A DNA stretch of 64,000 nt, taken from NCBI GenBank assembly GCA_964016875.1, contig OZ024726.1, forward strand, positions 32,663,503 to 32,727,502. Direction: 5' to 3'. Position numbers and translations under genes: made by a program. The stretch's first letter is position 1, and each line of letters opens with the position of its first letter. This document shows, piece after piece, positions 49,651-60,729 of this stretch. The notes below the pieces were generated by a model, which made no database searches, was not told the origin of the DNA, and saw only the letters and a list, made by a program, of their open reading frames with translations. Origin of the DNA: Fallopia convolvulus (lineage: Eukaryota > Streptophyta > Magnoliopsida > Caryophyllales > Polygonaceae).

Positions 49651-50868
49651 ATGAACCTACAAAAATACGATTTGTCCAAGATAAGATCCATACAAATCAA
49701 TAGAAAAGAGACCCTATACTTGATCTTGAAAACACTCTCGACTTGCCTCGTTAACGAGCCAATTGGGTCGTTAACGAGCCTGGACTTGTGTTTAAAACTG
49801 AGTAATATGCAGGATCGTTAACAAACCTGAACTGGTCGTTAACGAGCCTGGGCGATGGCACTCGCGATTCTTTCCGAGTTCTAAACTCCCTAATTTTCTA
49901 ATTAATCAAGAATGGATCAAACACAATCCCACATAAGCCATACAATCATGCACATGCATCCCATACTTGCTCCATTACCCCACCCGAACATGCCAAAATT
50001 TGCCCAAAAACACATGGTGAAGATCAAACTTAATTAAAAGAACAAGGTAGTTCATGCTTTTTCTAATCACAATTTCTATGGAACATTAAAGCAAGAACAA
50101 ACCATCATAAATCAAGATCAAACACCAATGTAAGAAGCAATAGAATCGTTGAGCAAAATAGACACGCAATTCAACCACTTCAACCAAGATCAAGATATGA
50201 AATTTTTACCCTTAGAATCATGAATCTTGCAAATAGAGAGTTAGGGTTTTAGAAATCATACCGTTGGATTGAAGAATTTGAAGAAAAGGATTGAATTTTG
50301 GGATGGTTAACGAGCTTTGATGCCTCGCCGGTAACGAGTTTGAGAGTGGAGGACTTGTTAACGGGGTGGGATTCCGAGCTTAAGTTGTGGTGTGGGTTCC
50401 GATCGGTGGTGAGGGAAATTTGGTGGGTTTGGGTTGAGATTTGGAGCTTTTTAATTGAGAATTGAGTGGTGGGATTTGGGAGTTTTTGAGAGGGTTAAAT
50501 AGGAGAGGGCTAGAGGTAGGGGAAGGGGGTAAGAGGCGGCACAATAGTAAAAGATAGAAGATAAAATTAGGTCAAAATTACTTACCTGCTCGTCTGCCTA
50601 TTTGGGTCTCCGAAATGGGTCGTTAACGACCCTGGGTTGGGTCGTTAACGAGCCTACGTGACCTGTTTTCAGTGAATTTCCAAGCCCAACTCCTGTATCA
50701 TGTTAGCCTAAAACCATTCTATCTTGCTACCTTCTAAAACTACTAAAAACTCAAAAGAAAGCTAGGAAAAAGACCTAAAAAGAAAGGAAAATATAAACTA
50801 AACTAAGACCGGGTTGCCTCCCGTAAGCGCTATTTTTAACGTCGTCAGCCCGACGAACTTACCTTGGC
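49651..50868 (-). other. G2 noncoding spacer with paired palindromes
   Basis: No gene. TCGTTAACGA pairs near 49748/49768, 49815/49836 and 50625/50647, with single copies near 50310. Near 50812-50850 the minus strand has the GACGTTAAAAATAGCGCTTA then GGGAGGCAACCCG block that normally follows Athila integrase. Confidence 0.65.
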
Positions 50869-52520
50869 TCAAGGTGGTTCTGTTGCAACTAAGTCGGGGT
50901 TTTGCGGGACCCCATACTTTGCTCTGTAAACATTATTGGCTCTTGTCACTAAATTTGGTCCTTTATCTTGTAGTAATATGCCCGGTATTCCTACACAAGG
51001 GTTAGTGAAATCCGAAAACCAAGGGGGTTTGGACTCCTCTATTGCATAAATGGTGGGGTACGGTGTAGGAACAGAATATGGAGAAGAATTATAACCAGTA
51101 ATAGTGAATTCATGGTTAGAGTACTCACCTTGATTTATTGAAGACGATGTTGACACTGAGGTCGTTGGAGCCGTTACCGATCATGTGCTAACGTTTCCTT
51201 TATTATAGTCTTGCATGAGGGATTCAGTACTAGACCAAGGAGGGTCGGTAGGGATCTGTGTGAAATTCTCGTCCTCATTGCTAATTGGAGGAGGGTCTTT
51301 AGGAACAGCTATGTCAAGTTCTGGCTGAGTCAACTCAATCTGTGCGGCCGCAGTTGGGTCATTAGCGTTCTAGTCAAGGCTGAATTCCACGTGTTCCTCT
51401 CCAATATCAAAGGTGAGGAGTCCTTTCTTTACGTCTACCCTGGCACCTGCTGTAAGAAGGAATGGCCTGCCTAATATGATGGGGGCTTGAGGATCTTCAG
51501 GCATGTCGAGAACAATAAAATCATTTGGAATAAAAAAATTTCCATCTTGAATGGGATAATTGTCCATGACTCTTGTAGCTTTTACGCTTGATCCTTCTGC
51601 CATGTAGAGATTCATGTCTACAGGTTCCAATGGTCCCATGTTGGCCTTTGACCAGATTGATAGAGGGGGTAAACTAGCACTGGCTCCCAAATCACATAGA
51701 GCTTTGAATTTGTGGTCACCAATGTCGATTGTTATAGCAAATCTCCTTGGGTCGCCTAATTTCTCTGGTAGCGCAATGGATCGGACCTCATCTTGCAGCT
51801 CTATGATGGATCGTTTCCTGCTAAGAATATCTTTCAAGAATTTTGTGTAAGCCGACATTTCTCTTAGGGCCTCAGCGAATGGGATAGAAATATTTATGCT
51901 CTGGAGAATCTTTATGAAACGCTTGAACTTACTCTCAGTAGAGTCCTTTGATTTCTTAGTAGGAAAAGGAAGAGATTTCACCATTCTCGGAACCAAATCG
52001 GGTTCGAGTGGTGATGCTACTGGGTCGACTTTAGGGTCGTTTGGTGCACTCAAAGGATCATTACCGACCTTGATGGGGTCGTTAACGAGCCTGGGATTGA
52101 GAGAGGAGCTCGAAATAGGAAGCTTACCTGGACTGGAGTCGTTAACTACCCTGGGAGCATCGTCACCATGGTGTGCAAGTTCGGTAACGACCTTCTCTGG
52201 TTCGTTATCGAGCTGAGTTGTGGCTTCTTTATCAGTTGAGGGGCTCTTCTCTTTAGCCTGGACACGCTCCAGTAGTGTCTTCCCACTCCTAAGGTGCATC
52301 GCTGCTATTTGTCCTCTAGGGTTCTCCTCGGGTCGGTCCGGGAGTTGCCCTTGTGGCCTTGGAATTTGTGCAGTAAGGTTCCCTAATTGGGAGTCGACAT
52401 TCTTTTTCCACACATCGAACTCTCCCCTTTTTTTAGTTGGCTATTTAGGTTGGCTTGAACTCCGTTAATGCCATCCTGTAACCCTTGTACCCATGATGGT
52501 GGCTCTTGATAGCCTGGAGG
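50869..52520 (-). pseudogene. G2 gag C-terminus, aspartic protease and tail
   Basis: The main frame 52413-51370 has RSGKTLLERVQAKEK, the NDP repeat (RLVNDPIKVGNDPLSAPNDP), the protease core FKALCDLGASASLPPLSIW, then APIILGRPFLLTAG. A TAG at about 51370 is followed in the same direction by more coding, ending in the 50869-51156 frame (KPPWFSDFTNPCVGIPGI, KYGVPQNPDLVATEPP), the same extension seen in G1. A frame slip near 52440 detaches it from the Pro-rich Gag part. There is no RT after it. Confidence 0.8.
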
Positions 52521-52847
52521 TCAATATGGTGCAGGTCGTCTATCCGGTGGAGGCGCTGCATAATTTGAATTCTGGTTTTGGTTTCCCCACGTTGGATAAT
52601 TGTTTGACCTGTCAAAATTACTAGGCTGGTTCCTATATGGGCCTCTCATATAGTTCACTTTACCATATGTCTCAGCGGCTCTTACCTGCTCTATGTTAGT
52701 GCAAGCAGAAGTAATATGGGCAGAAGAGCCACATTCTTGACAAGAGTGGGAGGATTTCAGAAAACTTACCTGCTTCTTCAGGCGGTTGACCTCGTCTTGC
52801 AGAAATTGATTTTTGACATCGGGGTCAACATCTTCCTTGTTAGGCAC
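52521..52847 (-). pseudogene. G2 gag zinc-knuckle part
   Basis: 108 codons: coiled stretch (QDEVNRLKKQVSFLKSS), zinc knuckle CQECGSSAHITSAC (CX2CX4HX4C), then the Asn/Pro-rich GNQNQNSNYAAPPPDRR, ending at a TAG. The corresponding site in G1 carries the solo LTR just upstream of the knuckle. Confidence 0.78.
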
Positions 52848-52877
52848 GTAGAGACGCCTCTGGGGCTGGGGTGATTG

Positions 52878-53744
52878 CTAGGTACCATACATAGCATCAT
52901 AGTTAGAAAGCTTGTCCAGCAATTCCCATGCAGCTGTGGGATCCATCTCTATAAAATCGCACGTTGTATGCGTGTTGATGCGGTTCTTCGTCTCTGCATT
53001 AATACCCTGGAAAAAGATTTCTTGGAGCACATATAAAGGTTGCCCATGAGTAGGGCACTGTCTAAGCATTTCCTTAAATCTTTCCCAAGTCTCTACAAAG
53101 GTCTCATTAGGCAGCTGGTGATAGGAGGTGATGCATTTTCTCAACTCCGTTGTCTTAGCAGGAGGGATAATTTTTGTAAGAAATTGATCATACAAAGCCT
53201 TCCAAGTCCTGATAGACTTAGGATGTAAGCTCTCCAACCAGCTCAAGGCCTTTCCTGTAAAAGACCACCTAAAAGCTTTTAACAAAACATATTCAAGTGA
53301 GACACCTTCAACAGCTATAGTGTCACATAAATCAAGAAAGTTTCTAATATGTTCCATAGGGCACTCAGTAGGTTTCCCTTCAAACTGAGCCCTTTCGATC
53401 AAGGATGTAAATTGAGACTTAATCTCAAAAGTCTTCTCTATCTCCGGAAGCACAATTGGAGACTCTAGCACCCTCAGTTCTGGATGCACATATTGCTTGG
53501 CATTCCTTGGATAGACATTCAGCTCTTCTTGTAAACGAGCGTTGTTGACTCGTTGACGTTCGGCCTTGGTAGCAGCGGCGTCTCGATCAGCCTCCATCTG
53601 TTGATGGAGTGCTTCCATTTGTCGAGCCATCTCTTCAGGTGTAGCCATGGCTCGGGTTTCTCTTCGTCTACGGTGCAAGGTGCGCTCAGGTTCGGAATAA
53701 TAATCGGTGTAGTCAAATTTGAGCCTGCGACGTCCTGCTGGCAT
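52878..53744 (-). pseudogene. G2 gag, N-terminal and capsid part
   Basis: 288 codons from MPAGRRRLKFDYTDYYSEPE, with a basic patch (LHRRRRETRA), coiled helix, VYPRNAKQYVHPELRV, then the retrotransposon-gag domain: FRWSFTGKALSWLESLHPKS, LRKCITSYHQLPNETFVETW, EMLRQCPTHGQPLYVLQEIF and FIEMDPTAAWELLDKLSNYD. It ends at a TAG after YDAMYGT; G1 reads on through the equivalent position. Best-preserved Gag of this family in the window. Confidence 0.82.
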
Positions 53745-53840
53745 ACGCTGAGAAAACAGACAAAGTAAACAAAATTAAAAACACAAACAGGGTCGGGCTA
53801 TTCCCAGACCCACAGATAAACAAACAAACACTGTTGCTTT

Positions 53841-53856
53841 CCCGGCAACGGCGCCA
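53841..53856 (-). promoter_or_regulatory. G2 primer binding site (tRNA-Asp type)
   Basis: Minus strand TGGCGCCGTTGCCGGG three bases inside the 5' LTR, the same primer as G1. Confidence 0.85.
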
Positions 53857-53859
53857 ATT

Positions 53860-55327
53860 TGTTGATGAGGGATATTTAACTTGACAACAAATAAATTTAT
53901 AGTCAAGACCCCACTGAGTATAGCGAAGTCAGGATTGTTACACGGGAAGCACAGTTGTTTGTCTATCAAACTACTAAAACAAGGAAAACAAAGAAAAACG
54001 GACAAAAACACACACGACCAACCTCATTAACGACCTTGTCAAGGTCGTTAACAAACCTGGATAAACTACGAACACAAAATAACGAACTAAACAAAACACA
54101 GATTCGGTACCGAGGTAAAGGAACTCGATAACGAATATAACGAATGCTAAACCTTATAAAATAAAAGACCTAGGACAAGGGTCACCACAACATAGCCATG
54201 CATATAAACTCATAAGAAGATAAAGATCACGCCTTTAGAAGATAAATTCATCAACTTTCGCTGATTAACAAGTAAATCAATCAATTCTCATAAATCAATT
54301 CACTTAATCACTTGTTTTGGATCCAAAGCTCGAAACTTTCGTAATCGAGCAATATCAACCTTCAAGTTAACAACTTTCTCTTTCGATCAAATTGAGAACT
54401 CAAATTACCTCGACTATCGTCTAAGCATAAACACACAAGCAATTTCAAATAGATAAAAGGCATTCAAAACATCAACTCACTCATCAAACATGCATAACTA
54501 TGTCGGGTTTCAACCCCGATCCTAGATAAAAAAACTACTCACTACTCATGATAATAAAGCAATCAACTTCAATAAGAGAAAACATTGAAAACAAAACAAA
54601 CTTACTTAAAATTAATACAAAAATATTGTCTTACAATCTCCAGAAGAATTCGAAAACACAAAACAAAACCCGAGCAAATCCGACTAACGACCCTTGTTCC
54701 CCTCTCGGTCGAACCAGGCTCGCAGCCTTCTCCACTCGACTTTTCGAAGAAACAATATGACCCCCCTTCTTCTAACTAGAAAGAAGGGTATTTATACTAA
54801 GAAAGCTATCTATTAAAAAGCCTAAAAGATAAAAACTAACCCTAAAAGATAAAAAGATATAAGATATAAGATATAAGATATAACAACCCAAAAATCAGTT
54901 AAAACCCTACCGACACGTAGCCATCGTTAACGACCTCCGCACAGGGTCGGTAGAAATCACAAAATCCACTAGAACAATTCTATCTCTAAGCCTCGTTAAC
55001 GACCTTCACAGGATCGTTAAAGAGCCTGGAATTTGGCTTTTCTTCGTCTTTCTTGACTTTAACTTGAACTTCGACTCCATCTTCTCATGGAATTTCCTCC
55101 TTATCTTCATGTTCTTCCGACCTCCACCACAACACTTCAATTCAGCTCAAAAAGCGCTCCTTTCTACTCAAAACCTACAAAAAGACACAAAGAGGAGTAG
55201 CTTCCATACTTTTCACAAAATATGCAAACTCATCCAAAAACACACAAAACTAACTCTAAAAACTATTAAAACTAAATTAAACAAACTACGAAACACACCA
55301 AAAACTAGCCTAAAAACATGAACATCA
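53860..55327 (-). repeat. G2 5' LTR
   Basis: 1,468 bp, TGTTGATGAGG...GAACATCA, uninterrupted, followed by the duplication AATAC and Sirevirus X RT coding. It shows that the LTR ends at GAACATCA and that the extra 1.6 kb beside the G1 LTR is interior DNA. Confidence 0.9.
54789..54796 (-). promoter_or_regulatory. TATA box of G2 5' LTR
   Basis: Minus-strand AGTATAAATACCC, conserved in the other LTR (about 45958) and in G1. Confidence 0.55.
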
Positions 55328-55689
55328 AATACCCATTTTGAATCTATAGCCATTTTGTGCTTTGGTATGGGAACTAATCTCCATACTTTGTTCCTCTCAA
55401 ACTGGTGTAGTTCCTCTTGCATAGCAACTATCCAGTCAGGATCTTTTAATGCTTCCTTCACATTCTTGGGCTCTGCAAGAGAGATAAACGCATTGAAAGC
55501 ACAAAAATTCTTGATAGAGGAACGAGTAAGCACACCTTTATTGTATGGAGTGATGATGTAGTCAACAGGATGATCCTTCTTTCGATGATAGTTTCTGACT
55601 TCAATCTGAGTGGGATCTATGTTTGACTCCTCTTGTTCCTGTTGGCTTGTCGTTCCATGTGATGTTCCTTCTTCCACATGATCTTCATT
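55328..55689 (-). pseudogene. Sirevirus X RT, N-terminal part
   Basis: Minus-strand coding from 55677: a Gln/Glu/Ser linker, HRKKDHPVDYIITPYNKGVL, NFCAFNAFISLAEPKNVKEA, MQEELHQFERNKVWRLVPIP, up to DSKWVF at the G2 junction. It continues at 34185 with VFRNK. A TAA at about 55690 separates it from the integrase frame. Confidence 0.85.
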
Positions 55690-57150
55690 TTATGGAGAAT
55701 CATCTTCAGGAATCAATGTACCTTGTGTGTCATCTCCATCCAGATTAGGACTGGGTGGGGTGACTTCTTCAGCTAGAGCTTGTGTACTTGAGTCTGGATC
55801 GACTTCATCATCTGAATTTGTATTTAGAACCTTCAGTACATCCTCGTTACTTGACAGGTTCCCTCCATTTTTGGACTCGTCAAAGACAACATGAATGCTT
55901 TCTTCAAACTTCTTGGTCCTTTTATTGAACACCTTGTAGGCCTTGTTGTTGGATGCGTACCCCAAAAAGATGCCTTCGTCACTCCTTGGATCAAACTTGC
56001 CTAGCTCGTCCTTTCCATTGTTGTGAACAAAGCACCCGCATCCAAAGACTTTCAAGTGGTAAATATTTGGCTTTCTTCCCTTGATTAGTTCATATGGAGT
56101 GTTAGAGAATTTGGAACGTATGGTGACTCGGTTAATGATGTAGCAACCGGTACCGATTGCCTCTGCCCAAAAGGACCGAGGCAAGTTACTTGCCAACATC
56201 ATAGTACGAGCCATGTTTTGTAGTGTTCCATTCTTTCTCTCTGCTACGCTGTTTTGTTGAGGAGTCCTCGGCGTAGAAAAGTTCTGAGAAAATCCATGTT
56301 CATCACAGTAGCTATGGAACATGGAATTCTTGAACTCTGTTTCGTTGTCCGACCTGATAGCTTTCAATTTTTGTCCTGTTGATGCTTCTACCTTCTTGAT
56401 CCAACTTTTGAATACCATGAACGTCTCATCTTTGGAACCTAGAAAGAGAGTCCATGTATATCTAGTAAAATCATCAACAATAACAAAAATGTACCTGCTA
56501 CCACCATGACTTCTCACCCACATTGGACCACACAAATCCATGTGTACCATTTCAAGAGGATGAGAGGTGCTTATTGACAATTTTGGCTGAAACGATGACT
56601 TGCTTTGTTTCCTTTTCACACACTCTTCGCACAAGCTTTCTTTTTCTGTAAGAACTTTGGGAAGCCTTATCACCAGATTTTGTGAGTAGAGTTTGTGAAT
56701 TCCTCGATGATTTGCGTGACCAAACCTCCTATGCCAGAGATCGGTCTTATCAGCTACTGTAAAAAAGCATAGTTCTTCTTGTGGTTGGAAACTTGAGTCG
56801 ACAAAATACACATTGTTGCGCCTCTTTCCCTTCAGGACCACAAGATTTGAATTCATGTTCTTGACCGTACAACCATCTGAGGTGAAGGATACCTCGTTGT
56901 TCCCTTGGTCACAAAGCTGAGCAATACTCAACAAATTGTAACTAAGACCTTTCACCAAGCTCACGTCTTTAACGATGGTCTTATCATTCAGCTTGACTTC
57001 ACCAGTTCCAATGATTTCTCCTTGATTGTTGTTGCCAAAGGAAATGTTTCCTCCAGCATTGATCTGAAGTGAGGACAGAATACTCTCGTTCCTTGTCATG
57101 TGACAAGAACACCAGCTGTCAAGGATCCAACGGATGTTCCCCCTCACTTC
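55690..57150 (-). pseudogene. Sirevirus X protease and integrase
   Basis: One frame of about 490 codons. The protease reads WILDSWCSCHMT, where DSG has become DSW, so the active site is changed. Integrase: WHRRFGHANHRG with CEECVKRKQ (zinc finger), then HMDLCGPM, RSDNETEFKN and VAERKNGTLQNM (catalytic D, D, E kept). The C-terminal part has FLGYASNNKAYKVFNKRTKK. It follows a pyrimidine tract ending CTTGCAG, parallel to Y. It ends at an in-frame stop before RT. Confidence 0.85.
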
Positions 57151-57517
57151 AACCTGCAAGAAAAAAATCACGTTTTAACGACCCAGGCCTACTTAGCCTT
57201 CCTGGGTCGGTTAGCATAGCTCACAAAATGATGAATTTGAGATTGAACTAAAATAGCTTTCTGTGGACTTTTGGAACTAGAAACAATATTTGAGGGATCA
57301 ACATGGTTTTTCCCTTTGTCAGTTTTAGAATCTTGCTTCTTTTGTGGTTGTGAAGCCGATTTCCTTTTGTTCTGATGAGATTTGTCATACCCTTGATTTT
57401 TCTTACCAGAACACTGTTTCTTGTTGTTCCCTGTATTCTAGTTTTGAACCCTTTTGTTAGACATCTCTAATCTAACCTTACAGTCTTTTTGAACATGACC
57501 TCTCTCACCACAGTGAT
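57151..57517 (-). pseudogene. Sirevirus X gag C-terminal tail, left of the hAT MITE
   Basis: Minus-strand coding CGERGHVQKDCKVRLEMSNK (second half of a zinc knuckle) then a basic Lys/Gln/Asn tail (SHQNKRKSASQPQKKQDSK), ending SYANRPRKAK-stop near 57190. The first half of the knuckle lies beyond the MITE, at 58107. Confidence 0.75.
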
Positions 57518-58098
57518 TAGGGCTGAGCACGGTTCGGTCAGAACCGATTTTTTGGACCAAACCGAACCGAACCAAACCAAAACCAAAAATATTCGGTTCG
57601 GTTATCGGTTCATAGAATTATATAATTTTGGTTTCGGTTCGGTTTTGGTTGGTTCGGTTCGGTTAAACCGATTATATTTAAAAAAAATAAAAAATTTTAT
57701 AATTCTATTCCAATCTAAACCCTAGTGTCACGTACGCGGTTGTCCTGACTTGGGTCTTCAACAGTTCCAACTCTTCATCCCAATCTAAACCCTTTAATGG
57801 CTTTTTGTTGAAGGTTAGCAGGAATCTTTGTTAGATTAGGTGATTAGGTCACTACGTTCTATTCGGTTTTTAAATGTTCGGTTCGGTTTTTTTAGGTACA
57901 ATTTGGTTTTTGCATTTTTTTAATTACCTTTGGTTAATTCAGTTTTAGAGTGAACCGAACCGACCAAAACCTAAACCGAACCGAACTGAACCGAATTTTT
58001 TCGGTTCGGTTTTCGGTTCATTAAATCTCAAAATTCGGTTTTCGGTTCGGTTCGGTTTTGGTCGGTTCGGTTCGGTTTTGAACCGATGCTCAGGCCTA
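57518..58098. mobile_element. hAT-type MITE in the gag zinc knuckle
   Basis: 581 bp, TAGGGCTGAGCAC... and ...GATGCTCAGGCCTA as terminal inverted repeats (11 of 12 match), flanked by the 8-bp duplication ACAGTGAT (57510-57517, 58099-58106). TAG-type ends and 8-bp duplications define hAT. Both arms are filled with GGTTCGGTT/AACCGAACC repeats that can pair. The interior is non-coding. Confidence 0.9.
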
Positions 58099-58106
58099 AC
58101 AGTGAT

Positions 58107-58788
58107 AGCACACCCTATAATATTCGCCGAGATAGCGTTTAGGATGTGGTTTCTAGAGGGTACGTTCCTTGGCACGTTCATTGGAAGGAACTTTATGCTG
58201 GTTCCCTTGACATTATTTTAGATATATCTTATGAGCCGTTTTTCCAGAATACCACTCAGAGTTAGCACTTAAATTACTCTCAAGAATCTTAACCCTACCT
58301 TCTAGATGAGTAACTTTATCTCTAGCGGATTGAAGTTCCCTAACTTTTCTTTGCATCTTTTCTTCAAAGCTAAGGTCATTAGGAGGATATTCAGATTTAT
58401 CTTTACCATAACCAATACCACACCTAGCCGGATTAAACACAATCTGAGTTCGTTTATAAAGCTCATTTTCTAATTCCTCTCCTTTGAGTTTATAGATAAG
58501 CAAATCCGTCCTAAGCTCGTTATTGGTTTCAGTGAGAGGCTTAATATCTTTCTTTAGTTCTTCACACTCTGAACAAGGAAAAAAACTAGTAACAGTAGAT
58601 TTTGATAATTTTTCTTCAAGATTAAGACATTTCTCATCAGAAGCTTCTATTTCATCTTGCGTCTTTAAGTTATCTTTAAAAAGCTTTTTAACAAGGATGA
58701 CAAGATCAGATTGTTTAGCGTTCTCTAAACTAGCAAGGAGATGTTCAGGAGTTACCTTTGGGTCAACATCTTCGGTCTTCAGAGTCAT
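58107..58788 (-). pseudogene. Sirevirus X gag, coiled-coil extension
   Basis: 191-codon frame 58788-58213: EHLLASLENAKQSDLVILVK, long coiled coil (LNLEEKLSKS, CEELKKDIKPLTETNNELRT), FNPARCGIGYGKDKSEYPPN, VTHLEGRVKILESN, then a TAA at about 58213. Coding continues toward the split knuckle at 58107. The same layout occurs in Y at 42675-43355. Confidence 0.75.
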
Positions 58789-59798
58789 GGCACAAACCTT
58801 TGGTTCAGATTCATCATTTGAGTCAAGATCCCATGCAGCGATGTATGCCTTCTTCTTTTCGTTCCTAGACTCGTTACCTTTGGGACAACTTTTACCATAG
58901 TGACCCTTTTCTTGACAGTTGTAGCAGGTAACTTCCTTAATATCCTTTTTTCTGAGTTGATCTTCTCTTGTTCCTTCCAGGCTCCTTGCTTCTTGCCTTT
59001 CATGTAGAAAGCCCTCATTGTTTTTGTTATGAGAGCCACATCAGAGTCCTCCTCTGTGGTATACACTCCTCTTCGAGCAATGATATTCTCAATGGCCTTC
59101 TCGACTTTGAGAGCAATACCTTATACCCTTGTTAGAATTTGAGGTACTACTTTTGATTTTCTCATATCGCTCGTAGTCTGTCAACTTTACAAAGATTTCA
59201 TGAAGAGTGCAAGTCTTCGTGATTAGATTTTCTTTTAACGTAGCCTCTGGTCACAACATACTTTGGACCTAGACCATCAACAATCGTAGAGATTTTCTCC
59301 GACTGAGTGATGTCTTTTCCAATACCAAGATGGTTGATGCGATTCACCAATGCCTCGAACCGAGATTGGTAGGTGGCAATGGTTTCACCATCCTTCATTT
59401 GGAAGTTGTAGAACTCCTTCTTGGCATCCTTTTGATGGTTTTCCTTCAGATCTGTACTACCGATGTGCATTTGCTCAATAGCCGCCCATGCTTCTTTTTC
59501 GGGTTTGCAATTCACCACCCTTAGCAGATCTTCAGCACCCAAGGCATTGTTCAGCAACATTTGTGCCTTGTAGTTCTTCTCCATTCCTGACCATTCAGTT
59601 GGTCCCCACTCGGATTTTTTGTCCTTCTTGTCCGCAGGAATGGTGTAGTCTCCATCCTCAATGACTGTCCAAGCTTGATAGTCATTACTTTTGAGCCCAA
59701 GTAGCGAAGAGGATTCTCCAGTGGTCATACTCTCCAGCAACAAGTAGTGGAGGCTTGTTGTTTCCAATCCCGACGTTTTGAGTATTGTTTGAAGTCAT
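58789..59798 (-). pseudogene. Sirevirus X gag, N-terminal and capsid part, frameshifted
   Basis: ATG at 59798 opens MTSNNTQNVGIGNNKPPLLV, then a frame change to LKSNDYQAWTVIEDGDYTIP, WGPTEWSGMEKNYKAQMLL, WAAIEQMHIGSTDLKENHQK, KKEFYNFQMKDGETIATYQS and GLGPKYVVTRGYVKRKS (to 59198). After further slips, 59066-58789 encodes SDVALITKTMRAFYMKGKKQ and, in another frame, zinc knuckle CYNCQEKGHYGKSC. Same domain order as Y's Gag, with at least three frame breaks. Confidence 0.8.
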
Positions 59799-59838
59799 TC
59801 TGTATTCCCGCACTAGCACACAATCTAGAGCAAAACCT

Positions 59839-59852
59839 GCTCTGATACCAAT
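59839..59852 (-). promoter_or_regulatory. Sirevirus X primer binding site
   Basis: Minus strand AATTGGTATCAGAGC just inside the 5' LTR, complementary to initiator tRNA-Met as in Y. Confidence 0.9.
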
Positions 59853-60724
59853 TGTTGGATCGTGACGCGTTAGTAACAAGTCAGGGAACTAGTAATGTTC
59901 CCTGGGCAGCGGAAATAAACAATAAGAACACAAAATTTAGAGAGGAAAACTTTTTGTCCGACCAACAAGTCGTAGAAAGAAAAAAACTCTACCTTTGAGA
60001 CTCCTTCTCAGAGGATTTTCAATAGAATACTTTTATTAAGTTTCAACGATTACAAGGCAAGTCAAGTTCCCTGGTAACAAAGGCACCAACCAAAGTTCAA
60101 CCAACTAGACTTTTACAACCCTAAGACAAAGCAAACTACTGACTTACTTGTGGATTCTTCACCGGAAAAAGCCACACACTCATACACTTGAAAAGCTCTC
60201 TCTCCAAGTTCGTCGTCTACACCCACACCTTAACCCTAGCTAAACCTAGCTATTTATAAGATTTGTCAAGTCTGATCTCATACGTAATTCTTGCCTAATT
60301 ACGCAGATATTCCACTTAACAAATCCCACACAATAAGGAAAAAGTGTTGTTTGTGATTTCGGATCCTCAACCATGTCGATTCTTTCCAAAACCAAATGAT
60401 CTCGGATTTCTTTAGATAAGATCGTGTAAAGCTTGATCTTATCCTTCCTTTGATCTCCTCAAACAACCGCCTGCAACTGTCATATCTTCGTAGAAGATTG
60501 CTCGTAGAAGATCTAGTAACTTGCCATTAATAGAAAGTCGCGTTCCGTCTGATACGCGCTTCCTAAATCTGTCACTCGTTCCCTCCATCGTTCCTCACAA
60601 TGTTCCATCACTCGTGACTATGTACCTATTTTCCTGAAACACTTACCTGTAGAAGCAAGTTATACCAACTAAGTTTGTTATCATCAAAACTAAGAGAAAC
60701 CATGGAGCAACCATTGTTCCAACA
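59853..60724 (-). repeat. Sirevirus X 5' LTR
   Basis: 872 bp, TGTTGGATCGTGACG...TTGTTCCAACA, followed by the duplication ACCTC (60725-60729). It contains GGGAAC-7bp-GTTCCC at 59885-59903, the same relative place as in Y. Confidence 0.92.
60251..60258 (-). promoter_or_regulatory. TATA box of Sirevirus X 5' LTR
   Basis: Minus-strand CTTATAAATAGC, conserved in the 3' LTR (about 14850). Confidence 0.55.
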
Positions 60725-60729
60725 ACCTC

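Larger units (their letters stand above)
34186..55327 (-). mobile_element. Athila-like, pol-less gypsy element G2 containing Sirevirus Y
   Basis: LTRs are 34186-46486 (interrupted by Y; 1,460 bp of its own) and 53860-55327 (1,468 bp). Target duplication AATAC at 34181-34185 and 55328-55332 inside Sirevirus X RT codons (…KWVFRNK…). tRNA-Asp-type primer site at 53841-53856. The interior on the minus strand is gag, protease, spacer, Athila-type ORF, 3' noncoding. It lacks RT and integrase, exactly like G1. It is a clean insertion, so the missing pol predates it. LTRs differ by about 4% by eye. Confidence 0.9.
14453..60724 (-). mobile_element. Sirevirus X (Ty1/copia), shattered by nested insertions
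   Basis: LTRs are 14453-15323 and 59853-60724, flanked by ACCTC on both sides. On the minus strand the order is 5' LTR, tRNA-iMet primer site, gag with zinc knuckles, protease-integrase, RT, accessory ORF, multiple polypurine tracts, 3' LTR. That layout, with the accessory ORF after pol, is the Sirevirus (SIRE/Maximus) plan. Without the insertions its own DNA is about 8.5 kb; the rest is G1, H, G2 (with Y) and a hAT MITE. RNase H and part of the accessory ORF are deleted. LTRs differ at about 37 positions (about 4%) by eye. Confidence 0.92.
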
